Positions 10,990-22,950 of a stretch of 64,000 bases of DNA are shown one piece after another. A model generated the notes under the pieces. The model had not been told where the DNA came from. It worked only from the letters and a program-made list of their open reading frames with translations, and did not search any database. A program made the translations under genes and the position numbers. Source of the DNA: Deroplatys truncata (Eukaryota > Arthropoda > Insecta > Mantodea > Mantidae); the NCBI GenBank assembly GCA_030765065.1, contig CM060975.1:105234094-105298093 (forward strand). The letters run 5' to 3'. Each line of letters begins with the position of its first letter. The first letter of the stretch is position 1.

Positions 10990-11130
10990 AACGTGCCTCG
11001 CGGGACCTAACTGGGTATCAGAGATCGTTAAGGCACGATCTCGTGAACGGGAGGTCTGCGGTTCAAATCCCGCCAAGGCTGTCCTACAATCATTTCATGT
11101 ATCATCAGTAGGGCTGCAACGTCGGAGTCG
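10990..11130 (+). repeat. tRNA-derived SINE fragment
   Basis: Pol III promoter-like pair: an A-box-like segment tatcagagatcgttaaggc (11007) and a B box gcggttcaaatcc (11058). The tRNA-like part could fold as cgcgggac...cccgccaagg. The long variable region resembles a tRNA-Leu/Ser-type ancestor. There is no intact anticodon arm or acceptor pairing, so it is not called as a functional tRNA. The 3' extent is uncertain. Confidence 0.6.
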
Positions 11131-11422
11131 CTACATGAAGGAAAGCGCATACTCATAGAATAGGAACGTAAATGTGTAGCGATAAGGGCTGACATTGAAC
11201 CGCGCGGTACAGTCTATACAAGTAGAATTACGCATGCGCATGTCCCGTGAACATGTACTTTTATTTCTGCAATACTATTTATAAGATACACAGCTGACTT
11301 ATGTAACTGAAATTGCTTTATTAAATCATTAATGCAAAACGCTACGTACAGTGTGCACATGGATAAGGTTCTATGCCAATTCAATGCAATGAATTACAAT
11401 CCACAACGTTGTAACCTTTATA

Positions 11423-12673
11423 CGAGGGCGGATTGATAAGTACATGACTTTAACGAGAGATAGGGTTCCAATCACAGTTTCTTGTCTGCACCCAAGTTTT
11501 ACATCTATTCTGGGTATAAACGCAGAAATTCATCGTCATTTGTTTCTTAGAACTTTGTTGAGAGCGACTAAAATATGCAGATGTGTGTTGCTTCGTAGAA
11601 AATGGAGAAAAGTGAGTTTCGTGTTCTGATAAAGCACTACTTTTAGCGTGGTAAAACGGTGAAGAAAACGAAGAAAAGCTGAACAAGTATTATGGGGACT
11701 CTGCTCCATCACATGGCATGATTCACAAGTGGTTCAAAGAATTTCGATGTGACCGTTCCAGCACAAGAGATGCCGTGCGGTCAACACAAAAGAAATGGTG
11801 AACAAAGTTCACGATATTGTGTTGGAAGACCGCCGAGTGAAAATTCGTGAGATAGCCAAGACCGTAAACATCTCAAATGAACGGGAGTATAACATTCTGC
11901 ACGAATTTTTGGGTATGAGAAAGCTGTCAGTAAGATGGGTGCCGCGACTACTCACAGTTGAGAACAAGCGGAATCGGGTGATCATTTCACAGGGATGTTT
12001 AAACATGTTCCAGCTAAACCCAAATGAATTCTTACAGCGTTATATCACGGTTGATGAAACTTGGATCCATTACTATCAATCTGAAACTAAACAACAATCA
12101 AAGCAGTGGATTTCCTTCGACGAACCTGCTCCAAAGAAAGCGAAAACCATTCCGTCGGCAGGAAAAATCATGGCAACTGTCTTTTGGGATTCACAAGGAG
12201 TGATAGCCATCCACTACGTGGAAAAGGGTAAAACGATCACAGGTTCATATTATGCCGCAATGCTGGATCAGTTTCACAAGCGATTCTTAAAGAAACGACC
12301 TCATTTGGTGAAGAAAAAGGTTCTCTTTCACCAGGATAATGCACCCGCACACAAGTCAGCCTTTGCCATCGCAAAATTTGTGGAATTGGGCTACGAACTG
12401 CTATTCTCCAGATTTGGCTCCGAGCGACTTATTACTCTTCGCAAACCTGAAAAAGTGACTCGCTGGGAAGAAATTCACGTCCAGTGAACACACCATGGCA
12501 GAAACAACCTCATGTTTTGCAGACTTCGAAAAATCAAAGTTTTTGGAAGGGTTAAAAAAATTGGAGAAACGATGGACAACGTGTATTGAATTGAAAGGAG
12601 ATTATGAAACTGATTTTCTTAGAAAAGAATTGTTATTTTCTTAAAAAGTCAGTGATTTATCAATCCGCCCTCG
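11423..12673 (+). mobile_element. mariner transposon, full length
   Basis: The 1251-bp length is typical of mariner. TIRs: 11423 cgagggcggattgataagta... and, in inverse, ...ttatcaatccgccctcg ending 12673. Perfect TA duplication (11421-11422 and 12674-12675). It encloses one transposase gene with a long undamaged stretch. Confidence 0.95.
11602..12644 (+). pseudogene. mariner transposase (DD34D), three lesions
   Basis: The start MEKSEFRVLIKHYF at 11602 matches the usual mariner N terminus. A stop follows at 11644-11646 and a frame change near 11675 leads to KLNKYYGDSAPSHGMIHKWF. A second frame change near 11795 opens a 200-codon clean run. This contains the second helix-turn-helix (LEDRRVKIREIAKTVNISNE), the WVPRLLT linker, the first catalytic Asp in VDETWIHYY (about 12049) and the second in LFHQDNAPAHKSA (about 12325). 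Near 12400 the frame shifts again; the new frame gives CYSPDLAPSDLLLFANLKK with the third Asp, and FLEGLKKLEKRWTTCIELKG to a stop at 12642-12644. About 345 codons overall, normal length. All three catalytic acidic residues are still encoded, so damage is recent relative to other transposases here. Confidence 0.92.
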
Positions 12674-12675
12674 TA

Positions 12676-13264
12676 TAAGGGAATATCGGTAGAAATAAAC
12701 GCCGTGCATAGTTCATTAAACGTTTGATTGAATGGGGGTGACTCTTGCTGTAGCAGTTTATACTCAACGCTTGTGTGTTTCTGTGCTGACATGTCTTCGC
12801 ACGTTACTCGATCTACTATGCGCAGATACAATTTTGCTATTCCATGGTTCGCAATAAAGGTTTTCATTAATAATAGAGAAAACATTTTCCCCATACTCCA
12901 ATATATGGTCTTGCTACGTTGGTTGTTGACTTTGTTGCCTTTCCTTTGGCATTTCATGGACATTCTGCGGCGATACATTTACTCACCTGTATACACAGGT
13001 AACCCTCTCGTTGTAAACAGTCGGCTACAGGACGCAATTTTGGTTCTCTTTTGGGTTTATGTTTAATTATTCAAATTATTACAGGATTATTTTTGGATGA
13101 TATGATAATTCTAAACACATGTTTACCCATCTAGTAACCCAAGGTACTCCTAACAATAAACAAACGCAACAATCCGAGGTCGCAGCACTAATCATCAGTG
13201 TCCACTAGCCTTGGTGTCGTATGCAATAATATCGAGCATCAAACACCACTTAAAATGAATAAAC
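12676..13264. other. No recognised gene
   Basis: Sequence between the mariner element and the modular cluster. Open frames of 109-112 codons on both strands (12649-12978 minus, 12728-13066 plus) overlap each other and match no family I recognise; the minus frame runs into the mariner TIR, so it is likely spurious. Confidence 0.4.
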
Positions 13265-13265
13265 G

Positions 13266-16200
13266 TTTTTTAAAAAAATCTGATGTTACACTAACATGAC
13301 TTTCTCTACTATTGTAGAAACTATTTTTACAAAAGCTTATTCTTCATCTACTTCATGTTAATGGATATAAAAATTTGCAGAAACTATCGTATTGCTAATT
13401 TTATTACAGGTGCGAAGAGAATATGGTAGGTTTTAAGCGATAGTCAAATATTTTGAGAGCTGGTTGCTATGTGGAGCATTCCATTCTCTTTGCATGTCCA
13501 GGACAAAAAAAGCAGAAGGAAAAAAAACCGAATAACGAATTCCCATTTGAGAAAAAGTATAAGTATTGGAAAATTCAAACAAATAACAAGGAATATCGCA
13601 CTCGGGAAAAAAAATGCATATGACATAAATTTTGTGTTTTAACGAGATCTACACTTTGTGTGAAGAAAAATTTTATCTCTCTCTTACTATTCACCAGTTA
13701 TGCAAAATTCATTCAGAATGAACACAATTTTTGGGAACATTCCCAGAAAATTCAAGATATACGCTTCATTTGCCATGAAAGTATCCTAAACATGTGATAT
13801 TTTAATCAAAATCCTTAGTCATTTCTGAGAAAATCAAAATTTTCAAAAAATGTTCCATATAAAGGGTAGTCTGGGGTGGGCGGATTTTCTTGAAAATCTT
13901 CGTGTCGCATCTTTGAAAGATACTGAACCTAGACACCAAGTTTGGTATTTATTTGACTTTTCGTTTTTACTTTCTCTACTACGTATAGTAAGTAGGGGAA
14001 GTATTGTATTCCACTCAAAAATTCGATACCGAGATTTCACCGGAAATACATGTTTTGAGGCCTCCTGAATAAAAAAAAGTATTTTTGGAAAAATGTCCGT
14101 GTGTGTCTGTGAACAGCATAACTCAGAAACGATCAGTCGGATAAACACCAAACTTGGTATTTAGGTTCAGTATCTTCCAGAGGCGACACGAACTTTTTCA
14201 AGAAAATCCCCCAACCCAGATTACTCTTTACATGGAACATTTTTCGAAAGTTTTAATTTTCTCAAAAATGACTAACAATTTTGATTTAAATATCATATAT
14301 TTAAAATACTTTCATGACAAATAAAATGTATATCTTGAATTTTCTGGGAATGTCTCCAAAAGTATTCTTCATTGTGAATGCCTTTTGCATAACTGGTAAA
14401 TCATAAGAGATAGACAAAATTTTACTACACAAAAAATGTAGATCGCGTTAAAATACACAATTTATGTCATATACATTTTTTTGTTGAGTGAACCATTTTC
14501 GAGATATTGCTTGTTATTCCCTTAAATTTTCCAATACTTATACTTTTTCTCAAATGGAAATTCGTTATTAATTTTTTTTGTCTTGGATATGCAAATAGTA
14601 TTAATCTGTGGCAAAGAGAATGGTGCTGCACATAGCAACCAGCTATTAAGAGATATGTCTATGCTTAAAAACATTGTATGATATGCAAGTATTGCCCTTG
14701 CAAATACAAAACAAGGGGAACATAGTAGGCCTTAAGTGATAGTAAAATATTTTTAGAACTGGTCGTTATGTGTAAAATGTAATTCTCTTTGCATGTCAAG
14801 AGCATAAAAAAAGAACAACGAATTCACAGTTGAGAAAAAGTGTATTGGAAAATTCAAAGAAATAACGAGGAATATCTCGAAAATGGTTCACTTTACAAAA
14901 AAAATGTTTATAACATATATTGTGTGTTTTAACGAGATCTACATTTTTATGTAGTAAAATTTTGTCTATCTCCTGCGGTTTACCAGTTATGCAAAAGTCG
15001 TTCAGAATGAAGAGGACTTTTGGGGGGACATCCCCAGAAAATTCAAGATATAAATTATATTTGCCATAAAAATGTCTTAAACATACGATACTTTAATCAA
15101 AATCGTTAGAGCCGTTTTTGAGAAAATAAAAATTTTCGAAAAATGTTCCATGTAAGGGGTGGTTTGGGGTGGGGGGATTTTCTTGAAAACTTTCATGTCG
15201 CATCCCTGGTATATACTGATATACCAAGTTTGGTGTTTATCCGACTTTTCGTTTTTGAGTTATGCTGTTCACAGACAGACACACACACACACACAAAAGA
15301 CATACACACGAACATGTTTCCAAAAATGCTTTATTACTTTCTCTACTACGTATAGTAAGTAGGGGAAGTATTGCATTCCACCCAAAAATTCGATACCGAG
15401 ATTTCACCGGAAATACATGTTTTGAGACCTCCTGAATCCAAAAAAAGCATTTTTGGAAACATGTCCGTGTGTGTGTCTGTGTGTCTGTGTGTGTGTCTGT
15501 GTGTGTGTGTGTGTGTGTGTCTGTGAACAGCATAACTCAAAAACGAACAGTCGGATAAGCACCAAACTTGGTATTTAGGTTCAGTATCTTCCAGAGATGC
15601 GACACGAAGGTTTTCAAGAAAATCCCCCCACCCCAGACTACCCTTTACATGGAACATTTTTCGAAAATTTTAATTTTCTCAAAAATGGCTCTAACGATTT
15701 TGATGAAAATATCATATGTTTAAGATAATGTCATGAGAAATGAAATGTATATCTCGAATTTTCTGGGAATGTCACCAAAAGTATTCTTCATTGTGAACGA
15801 CTTTTGCATAACTGGTAAACCATAAGAGATAGACAAAATTTTACTACACGAAAAATGTAGATCGCGTTAAAATACACAACTTATGTCATATACATTTCTT
15901 TTGTTGAGTGAACCGTTTTCGAGATATTGCTTGTTATTTCCTTAAATTTTACAATACTTATACTTTTTCTCACATTCGTTATTCATTTTTTTTATGTCCT
16001 GGACATGCAAAGAGAATGGAATGCGCCACATAGCAACCAGCGTTAAAATATTTGACTATCGCTTAAAAGCTACCATATTTCCCTTGCATCTACAAGAAAA
16101 TTACCAATAAGATTGACATCTCGATATCTCGATTAACATGAAGCATATGGAGAATAGGCGTTTGTAAAATTAGATTGTAGAAGAGTAGAGAAAGTCATGT

Positions 16201-16645
16201 GAGTGTAACACATCAGATTTTTTTTTATGACCTGGACATGCAAAGAGAATGCAATGCTCCACATAGCAACCAGCTCTTAAAAGATTTGACTATCGTTTAT
16301 AGCCTACCATATTCCCCTTACACCTACAAGAAAATTAGCAATAAGATAAGATTCTGCAAATGTTTATCTCGATTAACCTGAAGTAGATGGAGAATAAGCG
16401 TTTGTAAAAATAGTTTGTACAAGAGTAGAGAAAGTTACGTGAGTTTAACACATCAGATTTTTTATTCAGGGGGGCTCAAAATATGTATTTCCGGTGAAAT
16501 CTGGATATCGAATTTTTACTTTCTCTACTACGTATAGTAAGTAGGGGAAGTATTGCATTCCACCCAAAAATTCGATACCGAGATTTCACCGGAAATACAT
16601 GTTTTGAGACCTCCTGAATCCAAAAAAAGCATTTTTGGAAACATG

Positions 16646-16683
<38 letters not shown>

Positions 16684-18312
16684 TGTGTGTGTGTCTGTGA
16701 ACAGCATAACTCAAAAACTAACAGTCGGATAAACACCAAACTTGGTATTTACGTTCAGTATCTTCCAGGGATGCGACACGTAGATTTTCAAGAAAATCCC
16801 CCCACCCCAGACTACCCTTTACATGGAACATTTTTCGAAAATTTTAATTTTCTCAAAAATGGCTCTAACGATTTTGATGAAAATATCATATGTTTAAGAT
16901 AATGTCATGCGAAATGAAATGTATATTTCGAAATTTCTGGGAATGTCTCCAAAAGTATTCTTCATTATGAACGACTTTTGCATAACTAGTAAACCATAAG
17001 AGATAGACAAAATTTTACTACACAAAAAATGTAGATCGCGTTAAAATACACAACTTATATCATATACATTTTTTTTGTTGAGTGAACCGTTTTCGAGATA
17101 TTGCTTGTTATTTCCTTAAATTTTCCAATACTTATACTTTTTCTCAAATTCGTTATTCATTTTTTTATGTCCTGGACATGCAAAGAGAATGGAATGCGCC
17201 ACATAGCAACCAGCGATAAAATATTTGACTATCGCTTAAAAGCTACCATATTCCCCTTGCATCTACAAGAAAATTACAAATAAGATTGACATCTCGATAT
17301 CTCGATTAATATGAAGCATATGGAGAATAAGCGTTTGTAAAAATAGATTGTACAAGAGTAGAGAAAGTCATGTGAGTGTAACACATCAGATTTTTACTTT
17401 CTCTACTACGTATAGTAAGTAGGGGAAGTATTGCATTCCACCCAAAAATTCGATACCGAGATTTCACCGGAAATACATGTTTTGAGACCTCCTGAATTCA
17501 AAAAAAGCATTTTTGGAAACATGTCCGTGTGTGTATGTGTGTGTGTGTGTGTGTGTGTGTCTGTGAACAGCATAACTCAAAAACGAACAGTCGGATAAGC
17601 ACCAAACTTGGTATTTAGGTTCAGTATCTTCCAGCGATGCGACACGAAGGTTTTCAAGAAAATCCCCCCACCCCAGACTACCCTTTACATGGAAGATTTT
17701 TCGAAAATTTTAATTTTCTCAAAAATGGCTCTAACGATTTTGATGAAAATATCATATGTTTAAGATAATGTCATGAGAAATGAAATGTATATCTCGAATT
17801 TTCTGGGAATGTCTCCAAAAGTATTCTTCATTATGACGACTTTTGCATAACTGGTAAACCATAAGAGATAGACAAAATTTTACTACACGAAAAATGTAGA
17901 TCGCGTTAAAATACACAACTTATGTCATATACATTTCTTTTGTTGAGTGAACCGTTTTCGAGATATTGCTTGTTATTTCCTTAAATTTTACAATACTTAT
18001 ACTTTTTCTCACATTCGTTATTCATTTTTTTTATGTCCTGGACATGCAAAGAGAATGGAATGCGCCACATAGCAACCAGCGTTAAAATATTTGACTATCG
18101 CTTAAAAGCTACCATATTCCCCTTGCATCTACAAGAAAATTAGCAATAAGATTGACATCTCGATATCTCGATTAACATGAAGCATATGGAGAATAAGCAT
18201 TTGTAAAAATAGATTGTACAAGAGTAGAGAAAGTCATGTGAGTGTAACACATCAGATTTTTTTTATGCAATGCAATACTTCCGCTTCTTACTATACGTAG
18301 TAGAGAAAGTAA
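13266..18312. repeat. ABC-family modular cluster, 5 kb
   Basis: Internal map (prime = reverse): C' 13268-13503; B' 13504-13968; A 13969-14080; B 14081-14575; partial C to about 14690; C' about 14700-14800; B' 14801-15335; A 15336-15445; B 15446-15985; C 15986-16215; C 16216-16462; partial A' 16465-16517; A 16518-16628; B 16629-17163; C 17164-17395; full ABC 17396-18262; partial A' 18265-18312. Nearly every junction falls in a run of T or A (for example cgttttt|actttctc at 13968 and cagattttt|actttctc at 17395). Short open frames rich in HTHTHT are translations of the TG repeat and not genes. Confidence 0.93.
17396..18262 (+). repeat. Reference full-length ABC unit
   Basis: Best single copy, about 868 bp. 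It starts actttctctactacgtatag, which contains the imperfect palindrome tactacgtatagta, with aggggaagtattgcattcc following. The A-B join is at gaattcaaaaaaagcattttt. The TG microsatellite lies near 17527-17562. The B module reads gaacagcataactcaaaaac through ccaaacttggtatttaggtt. C starts about 18030 at atgtcctggacatgc and ends agtagagaaagtcatgtgag then tgtaacacatcagattttt. Inverted 12-mers actttctctact (start) and agtagagaaagt (about 35 bp from the end) form subterminal inverted repeats. No coding capacity. Confidence 0.9.
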
Positions 18313-19187
18313 TAAGACTCCTCGCAGAGTTTAATCTGTTATTCAGTAGAACACTTCTGTACAGGAGAAAAGGTCGTACAACGCCGTACCTCATCGCGTG
18401 TTATAAAGGTTGATATATATGCTTTCACTTTAACTAAGTCGAAAAGAAGCGGGATATTTCAGTAAGTTTCCATGAATGTACGAATGTGACTCGCGAGCCA
18501 CAGTGTAGGCGCCTCTAACAAACACAATGCAGTATCATAATACGTATCAACATATTCTCTTCATTAATTCCGAATCCTTTATTCCATTATCCACACACTC
18601 TACAATTGTGAATGATGTCCATGCTCCAGGGGTTTGCGAAAATCAAATAAAGCTGGGATAGAGAGCCTTTAGGTATAATTTCCAAATGATGAGATCCGCA
18701 ATGAAACTGCCCAAGGCATCCATGTCTCGTCAACTGCCAGTCATGTTGTATAGGAATCATTTGTCTCCCTCTTATAGACTTCGTTGCAACAATGAGACAT
18801 GTTATTTCGGAGAGGGGCAAATATGCTAATAAGCCTAACCCCGAGGTTCCCAGCTTCGATGCCACTCCACATCATTTGTTGAAGTGAAACCTTCTAGGGA
18901 AATGAAGTAATTCCTTTCTTATACAGAGTGTCTGACAAATGATGTTAGTAAATTATGCCCATAGGAATTTTTGACAAGGGGAGATGCATTATTACTAAAC
19001 TTTGAATATGCAATGGATCATAACTTACACTGCACAATAATTATTGTTATTAACGTTAACAAGAATCTAAGCTTACAAAAGTTGTTTTAAAACCAGCTGG
19101 CAAAATTTTATATTTACAACAGGAATACTATTAATTTTTGCTGCCTACAGTTATTTTAGTTTTATGACCAGTAAAATGCATGTGACT
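18313..19187. other. No recognised gene
   Basis: Unique-looking sequence. A minus-strand frame at 18587-18865 (92 codons) has no motif I recognise. No TIR, tRNA-like box or tandem repeat seen. Confidence 0.4.
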
Positions 19188-19715
19188 TGTTCCTTTTACC
19201 CCCCCCCCCCGCAGTGGGGGGTCCGACCCCTTCAGCTGCCGTAATGCGAACTCTGCGGACCCCTAGCACTCGTACTTCTGACGTTACTAGAAGTACGCCG
19301 GGCCGAACATTCGAGCCTCCCCCGATAGGAAGTTGTTCGAATTGGGTTAAACTCGGCGGGGCAGTGGTTCCTGATACCCATGGGAGATTGGGTACGCCTG
19401 GCTGGTTTTCCCCCCAGATGTTCTCCGACACCAACCATGAGTGAGAGCTGGTAGACTAACTAGATATACTGTCGGCCCCACCGAGGTTCTCCCTATTGGG
19501 CTGACGCGCGTAAGTGCCGTATCCACTTCCGTCCCTGTGTGGCAGGAGACGAGGGGAGGATGGTGTCCTGACCCAGTTTCGGGCACGCAGGGGGGGTGCG
19601 GAGTATAAAATAGATACTGCCCTAATGGAAAAGTCCCACGAGCATGGCTCTTGGGTTCCGAGGGTGCGGATTGAGTAGTCAATCCAGATCCCGTTGGTCT
19701 TGTGTTCCTTTTACC
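19188..19715. mobile_element. GC-rich retroelement insertion with 13-bp target duplication
   Basis: A block of about 500 bp (19201-19702) much richer in G and C than its surroundings, flanked by a perfect direct repeat tgttccttttacc at 19188-19200 and 19703-19715. It opens with a run of C and ends with a hairpin ggattg-agtagt-caatcc (19667-19684) shortly before the duplication. There is no poly-A and no recognisable coding domain or tRNA-like promoter. A variable-length target duplication with no TIRs points to retrotransposition, so a 5'-truncated LINE 3' end or a SINE is the likely class; orientation is undecided. Confidence 0.7.
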
Positions 19716-20298
19716 ATAGAACCATACAAGTGTTAGAAATATGTTGATTGCACGGCTTCTCCTGTCGCCATGGATTCAGGAACCAGAATTAGCAGATCTA
19801 GATACTCCTTGATTTCCGCGCCAGTTATCAGGATCCACGATAAGAGCTCTGCTTCAGCGGAATCTCATAAACCAATGTTTTCAGGGGGGAACACTGGTGT
19901 GAGATCCAGGAACCTTGGTGGCCTAAACGAGGCGCAACCCAAACAGCATCTTCATTGTCCAAGACCGTAACCATTTTCTTTCGACCCATGGTTCATTATA
20001 TTAAAATACTAATGTGGACATTATCTTATCATCACATCATGAAAAATGTTCGTTTGCTAGATACGGCTATAGTAGATGATAATGTAACAATATGCATTTC
20101 AAGTTTTATTCCCGTCCAGTATTACAAAACGGATGCTTCAAAACATCCCCCAGGTCTACTTCTAGTTACAGAGCATAATCCATTTAATACAAAATAAAAG
20201 ACGTAGGTAACTCAAGAAAATATTAAATAGGAGATCAATAGTATTTGTGTTCTGGGCTCGTACGGCAACAATAATGCAATAATGAGATTAAATACATG
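19716..20298. other. No recognised gene
   Basis: Mixed sequence. A plus frame at 19770-19970 (66 codons, serine/arginine-rich) and another at 19955-20197 show no family resemblance. Confidence 0.4.
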
Positions 20299-20350
20299 TA
20301 TTATTATTATTATTATTATTATTATCATCATCATTATTATTAACATTATT
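20299..20350. repeat. (ATT)n microsatellite
   Basis: Tandem att/atc triplets, about 17 copies with a few atc variants. Confidence 0.9.
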
Positions 20351-20629
20351 CCCATCTCCTCTTCCACCCTTCTCCGTTATATCAACGTCATTGACTTAAG
20401 CACAGCCTTCGTTTTATAAGCGTGGCCATTATTATGGGGAATTGCTTGCCTTGCCCTGCGCTGTTTATAGCCAGTTCTGTTCCCCCTCCACTTTCACTCC
20501 TCATCGTGGGCCGCTAATCAGCTAACGCGAAGTCTGTGCTGGTACGTTGTAAGACCATGTGTTTCAGTGTTATAGTGCGTTAGTGCTGCTACAATGTCAA
20601 AATTCCCTTATACTTTGCACACACAATCT

Positions 20630-21130
20630 TCATGCATGATTCCTGTGTGTCAAATTCTTGTGGAGAAGTGAGATGGCAATTAATAGACAGATTCCTTGCT
20701 GTCCGTGCGCTTCACAGACAAACGGTTCTAATGTTGTGAATAGAGTTAGGGAAGCGGGATTTATTCTTGATGAGAAACCGAAAATAAATCGCCGTGTTTT
20801 TACAAAGGAAAAACTCAATGACATCCGAGAAAAGTTAGAACAAAGTCTAAAGACATCTCTGAGAAAACTTCTACAGAAATTTCGCAAACTTAGGTTTGGA
20901 ATGTCACTAAACTTCTAAAATTAAAACCATATAAGATAGCTGTAGCTCAGAAATTCCAACCACGCAACAATGTGAATGCAGTTAATTTCGGCAACTGGGT
21001 GTCGGATAATGTTGATGATCTCTCTATTGATACGCGTTTTATGTTTTTACGACGAAGCATGGTTTTATTTACATGACCATGAAGAATTAGTAAGTGTTAA
21101 TACAAATTTTCTTAAAAAGGTGTGAGAGAT
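20630..21130 (+). pseudogene. Transposase N-terminal relic (Tc1/mariner, DUF4817-like group)
   Basis: Fragment of an insect transposase. In one frame NRVREAGFILDEKPKINRRV, then FTKEKLNDIREKLEQSLKTS and LRKLLQKF (20727-20890) match the linker and helix-turn-helix arrangement of the insect proteins that read KINRKRTVLTEEKLD...LEQSPRKSLRRLAQ. After a frame change, VTKLLKLKPYKIAV (about 20900) and then a frame with DEAWFYLHDHEELVSVN (about 21050) correspond to the following block and the first catalytic motif (FFSDEAWFHL). The copy stops soon after, about 21120. It is a separate, older family from the element at 4593. No TIRs found. Confidence 0.7.
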
Positions 21131-21779
21131 ATAAAGCGGTACAAGGACATAATTTCCAACATTTTCTGTAACAAAGGTATTAGGTGATTGTAGTTATAAT
21201 TTGCACGAGAATCTATGCGCTTGGATTTTAGGGGCTATGAATATCCGACTCCGCCGGCAAATAGCATACTTCCCGGTGCCAAGAAAGTTTCGTTAGGCCG
21301 GCCAGCGACCACACGAAGACTCTATAGAACATAGGCTAGGACTTCCGGGTCTCCGCCTTAAAAACTGATTCTGAAAAGGGCCCCTGGAGTCAAAAGGGTT
21401 CGAACGTCTGTTCTAAAATACAAACTCACGATAGGCTATTGTATAATTTGATTTATCAATAAATATCCGAGATGATGCTTCTAATTGCCGTTTCTTCTTT
21501 GCGTATCAGTGGTTTAATTCCTTCTTTTTGATTCTGGAAAAGTAGCCTACATTTTTGCTTCAATAGCTATAACAACCTATTACTTCATAACCTAAATGCA
21601 ACACGAAAAGGTTTCTGAGCTAGTAATAACAGTTTACCGAATTACACGGATTTTCCACCGTAATTTTTCCCTTGCTATAGGCCTACAAATCACGCGATTT
21701 AGCCGGGTAACACTCGGTTTTTAATGCCCTTTATCAACCGCGGGTTAAAAATCAGAAAGCGGGATAGATACCCGGTTTC

Positions 21780-22235
21780 CGTACTTATGCATCATCTGTT
21801 TGTAATGACCACACAAGCAAATGGACAAGACCGTATAATGAATTAGCTGTATTCAATTTATTAACTCTTTCTAAAGAACCCAAGTGGGAAAATGTTGAAA
21901 ATTGTATGTTGTATTTACTTGAGAGAGAGAGAGAGAGAGAATATTACTGTAGATAACAGTTCACTCTTTGGTAAAATTACCTACTTAAAAATGTTTTGTT
22001 TGTGAACAGCCAGGCTGAGGAAACAGCAACAACACTGTTTCGGATAGGTGGTGTAATTTTTTTAAGTCATTCAGACGCAGATGCATCGAAGTGTTGAAGA
22101 TTAAGTTTTTTTTTCCAATCCCGCCCCATAACGCAACCGTGGAAAAGAGTATTTCCTTATTAAAAGTTCATTGGCAAGATGAGAGAAATGGGTTATAAAC
22201 AAAAGGTGTAAAACATTTGCTGTTGCAATTATAAA
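21780..22235 (+). pseudogene. hAT-type transposase C-terminal relic
   Basis: Piece of the C-terminal dimerisation region of a hAT-superfamily transposase or domesticated relative. In one frame LAVFNLLTLSKEPKWENVEN is followed (after the GA repeat) by ITVDNSSLFGKITYLKMF. Then WCNFFKSFRRRCIEVLKIKF leads to a frame with NATVEKSISLLKVHWQDERN (about 22130-22190), close to the usual N-A-x-V-E-R-x-F-S-L-M...W-x-D-E-R-N signature. The expected VERVFS arginine is Lys here. Frame changes and stops show decay. The upstream catalytic domain is not recognisable. Confidence 0.6.
21920..21940. repeat. (GA)n microsatellite
   Basis: About ten GA repeats inside the hAT relic; it stays in phase with the ERERERE stretch of that frame. 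Confidence 0.9.
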
Positions 22236-22950
22236 AATGGCAGCTGTTCTCAATTCTAGGACAATAGTAAATGCAGAAATGAGTTTCTCAGAAAGGTTCG
22301 AGCAAGAGAAATATTTTCCTCAAAAGGTAAACATGAATAATGCTTAACATTAGAATAAAGGATGGTGGAAAGTCCCCCACCCCGGATTTTAATTTTGGAA
22401 TTTGGTAACCCTACCTTGGTGAAGCTCAGCCGAACGTAACCTCTAAACTAATGTTTACTAACAGGAAATGACTGTATCGTGATTGTAATTATTTCGTGAA
22501 ATCTTGACAAAAATAATGAATGGACGTTCTCCGATTCACAGTAACAATTGAAAGGATTGTGTTGCATCACAAGGAGGAAGAAAGTGTGAAGACAATGGTA
22601 ACTCTCTGTTCCAGAGGACAAACGTTTAGTTTACATTTCCTCTAAAAGCGACAGCTAACGTACCTGTCTTTAAAAAGGTCTACGCACTGCGTGGAACTCT
22701 CACCATCTTGCAACCGTGTCTCGTAAGCTGCAAAAGAGAGAAAGCCACCTTTAGCAACGCACATAAGTTTAACTTCTGCCAAACTCCCGCGATAGTCTCG
22801 ATTTTCATCTCTGCGTCCCGCATCATTTAATTTTCAAACCATTATTGTTTTCTGGCACATTAACAAATGTTTTTATATCCCTGCGAGCCAGATAAATTCT
22901 GGCAGGGTTGAAATTGCTATGCGAATAAGGAAACTCCTATTATAGGTGCA
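22236..22950. other. No recognised gene
   Basis: AT-rich single-copy-looking DNA; no motif or repeat recognised. Confidence 0.4.

Noticed and set aside
11000-11085. Functional tRNA gene
   Set aside because: A and B boxes are present, but the acceptor and anticodon arms do not pair properly; better explained as a SINE head.
12649-13066. Gene pair on opposite strands after the mariner element
   Set aside because: The frames overlap antisense, one runs into the mariner TIR, and neither resembles a family.
14700-15335. CRISPR-like or satellite array in the modular cluster
   Set aside because: Repeats are hundreds of bases long, in mixed orientation and without regular spacers; this is eukaryotic transposon-derived sequence.
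15143-15657. Recurring frames with HTHTHT runs and FWVECNTSPTYYT-like text (also near 16.5, 36.9, 44.8 and 51.6 kb)
   Set aside because: They come from the TG microsatellite and the A/B modules of a non-coding repeat, occur in both orientations, and change frame with TG length.
18905-18990. Possible transposon end (acagagtgtctgacaaatga)
   Set aside because: Looks like some mariner-type termini, but no inverse partner was found within several kilobases.
19201-19702. Protein gene in the GC-rich block (frames of 85-111 codons on both strands)
   Set aside because: Frames overlap on both strands as expected from high GC; no domain, and the flanking duplication marks it as an inserted retroelement.
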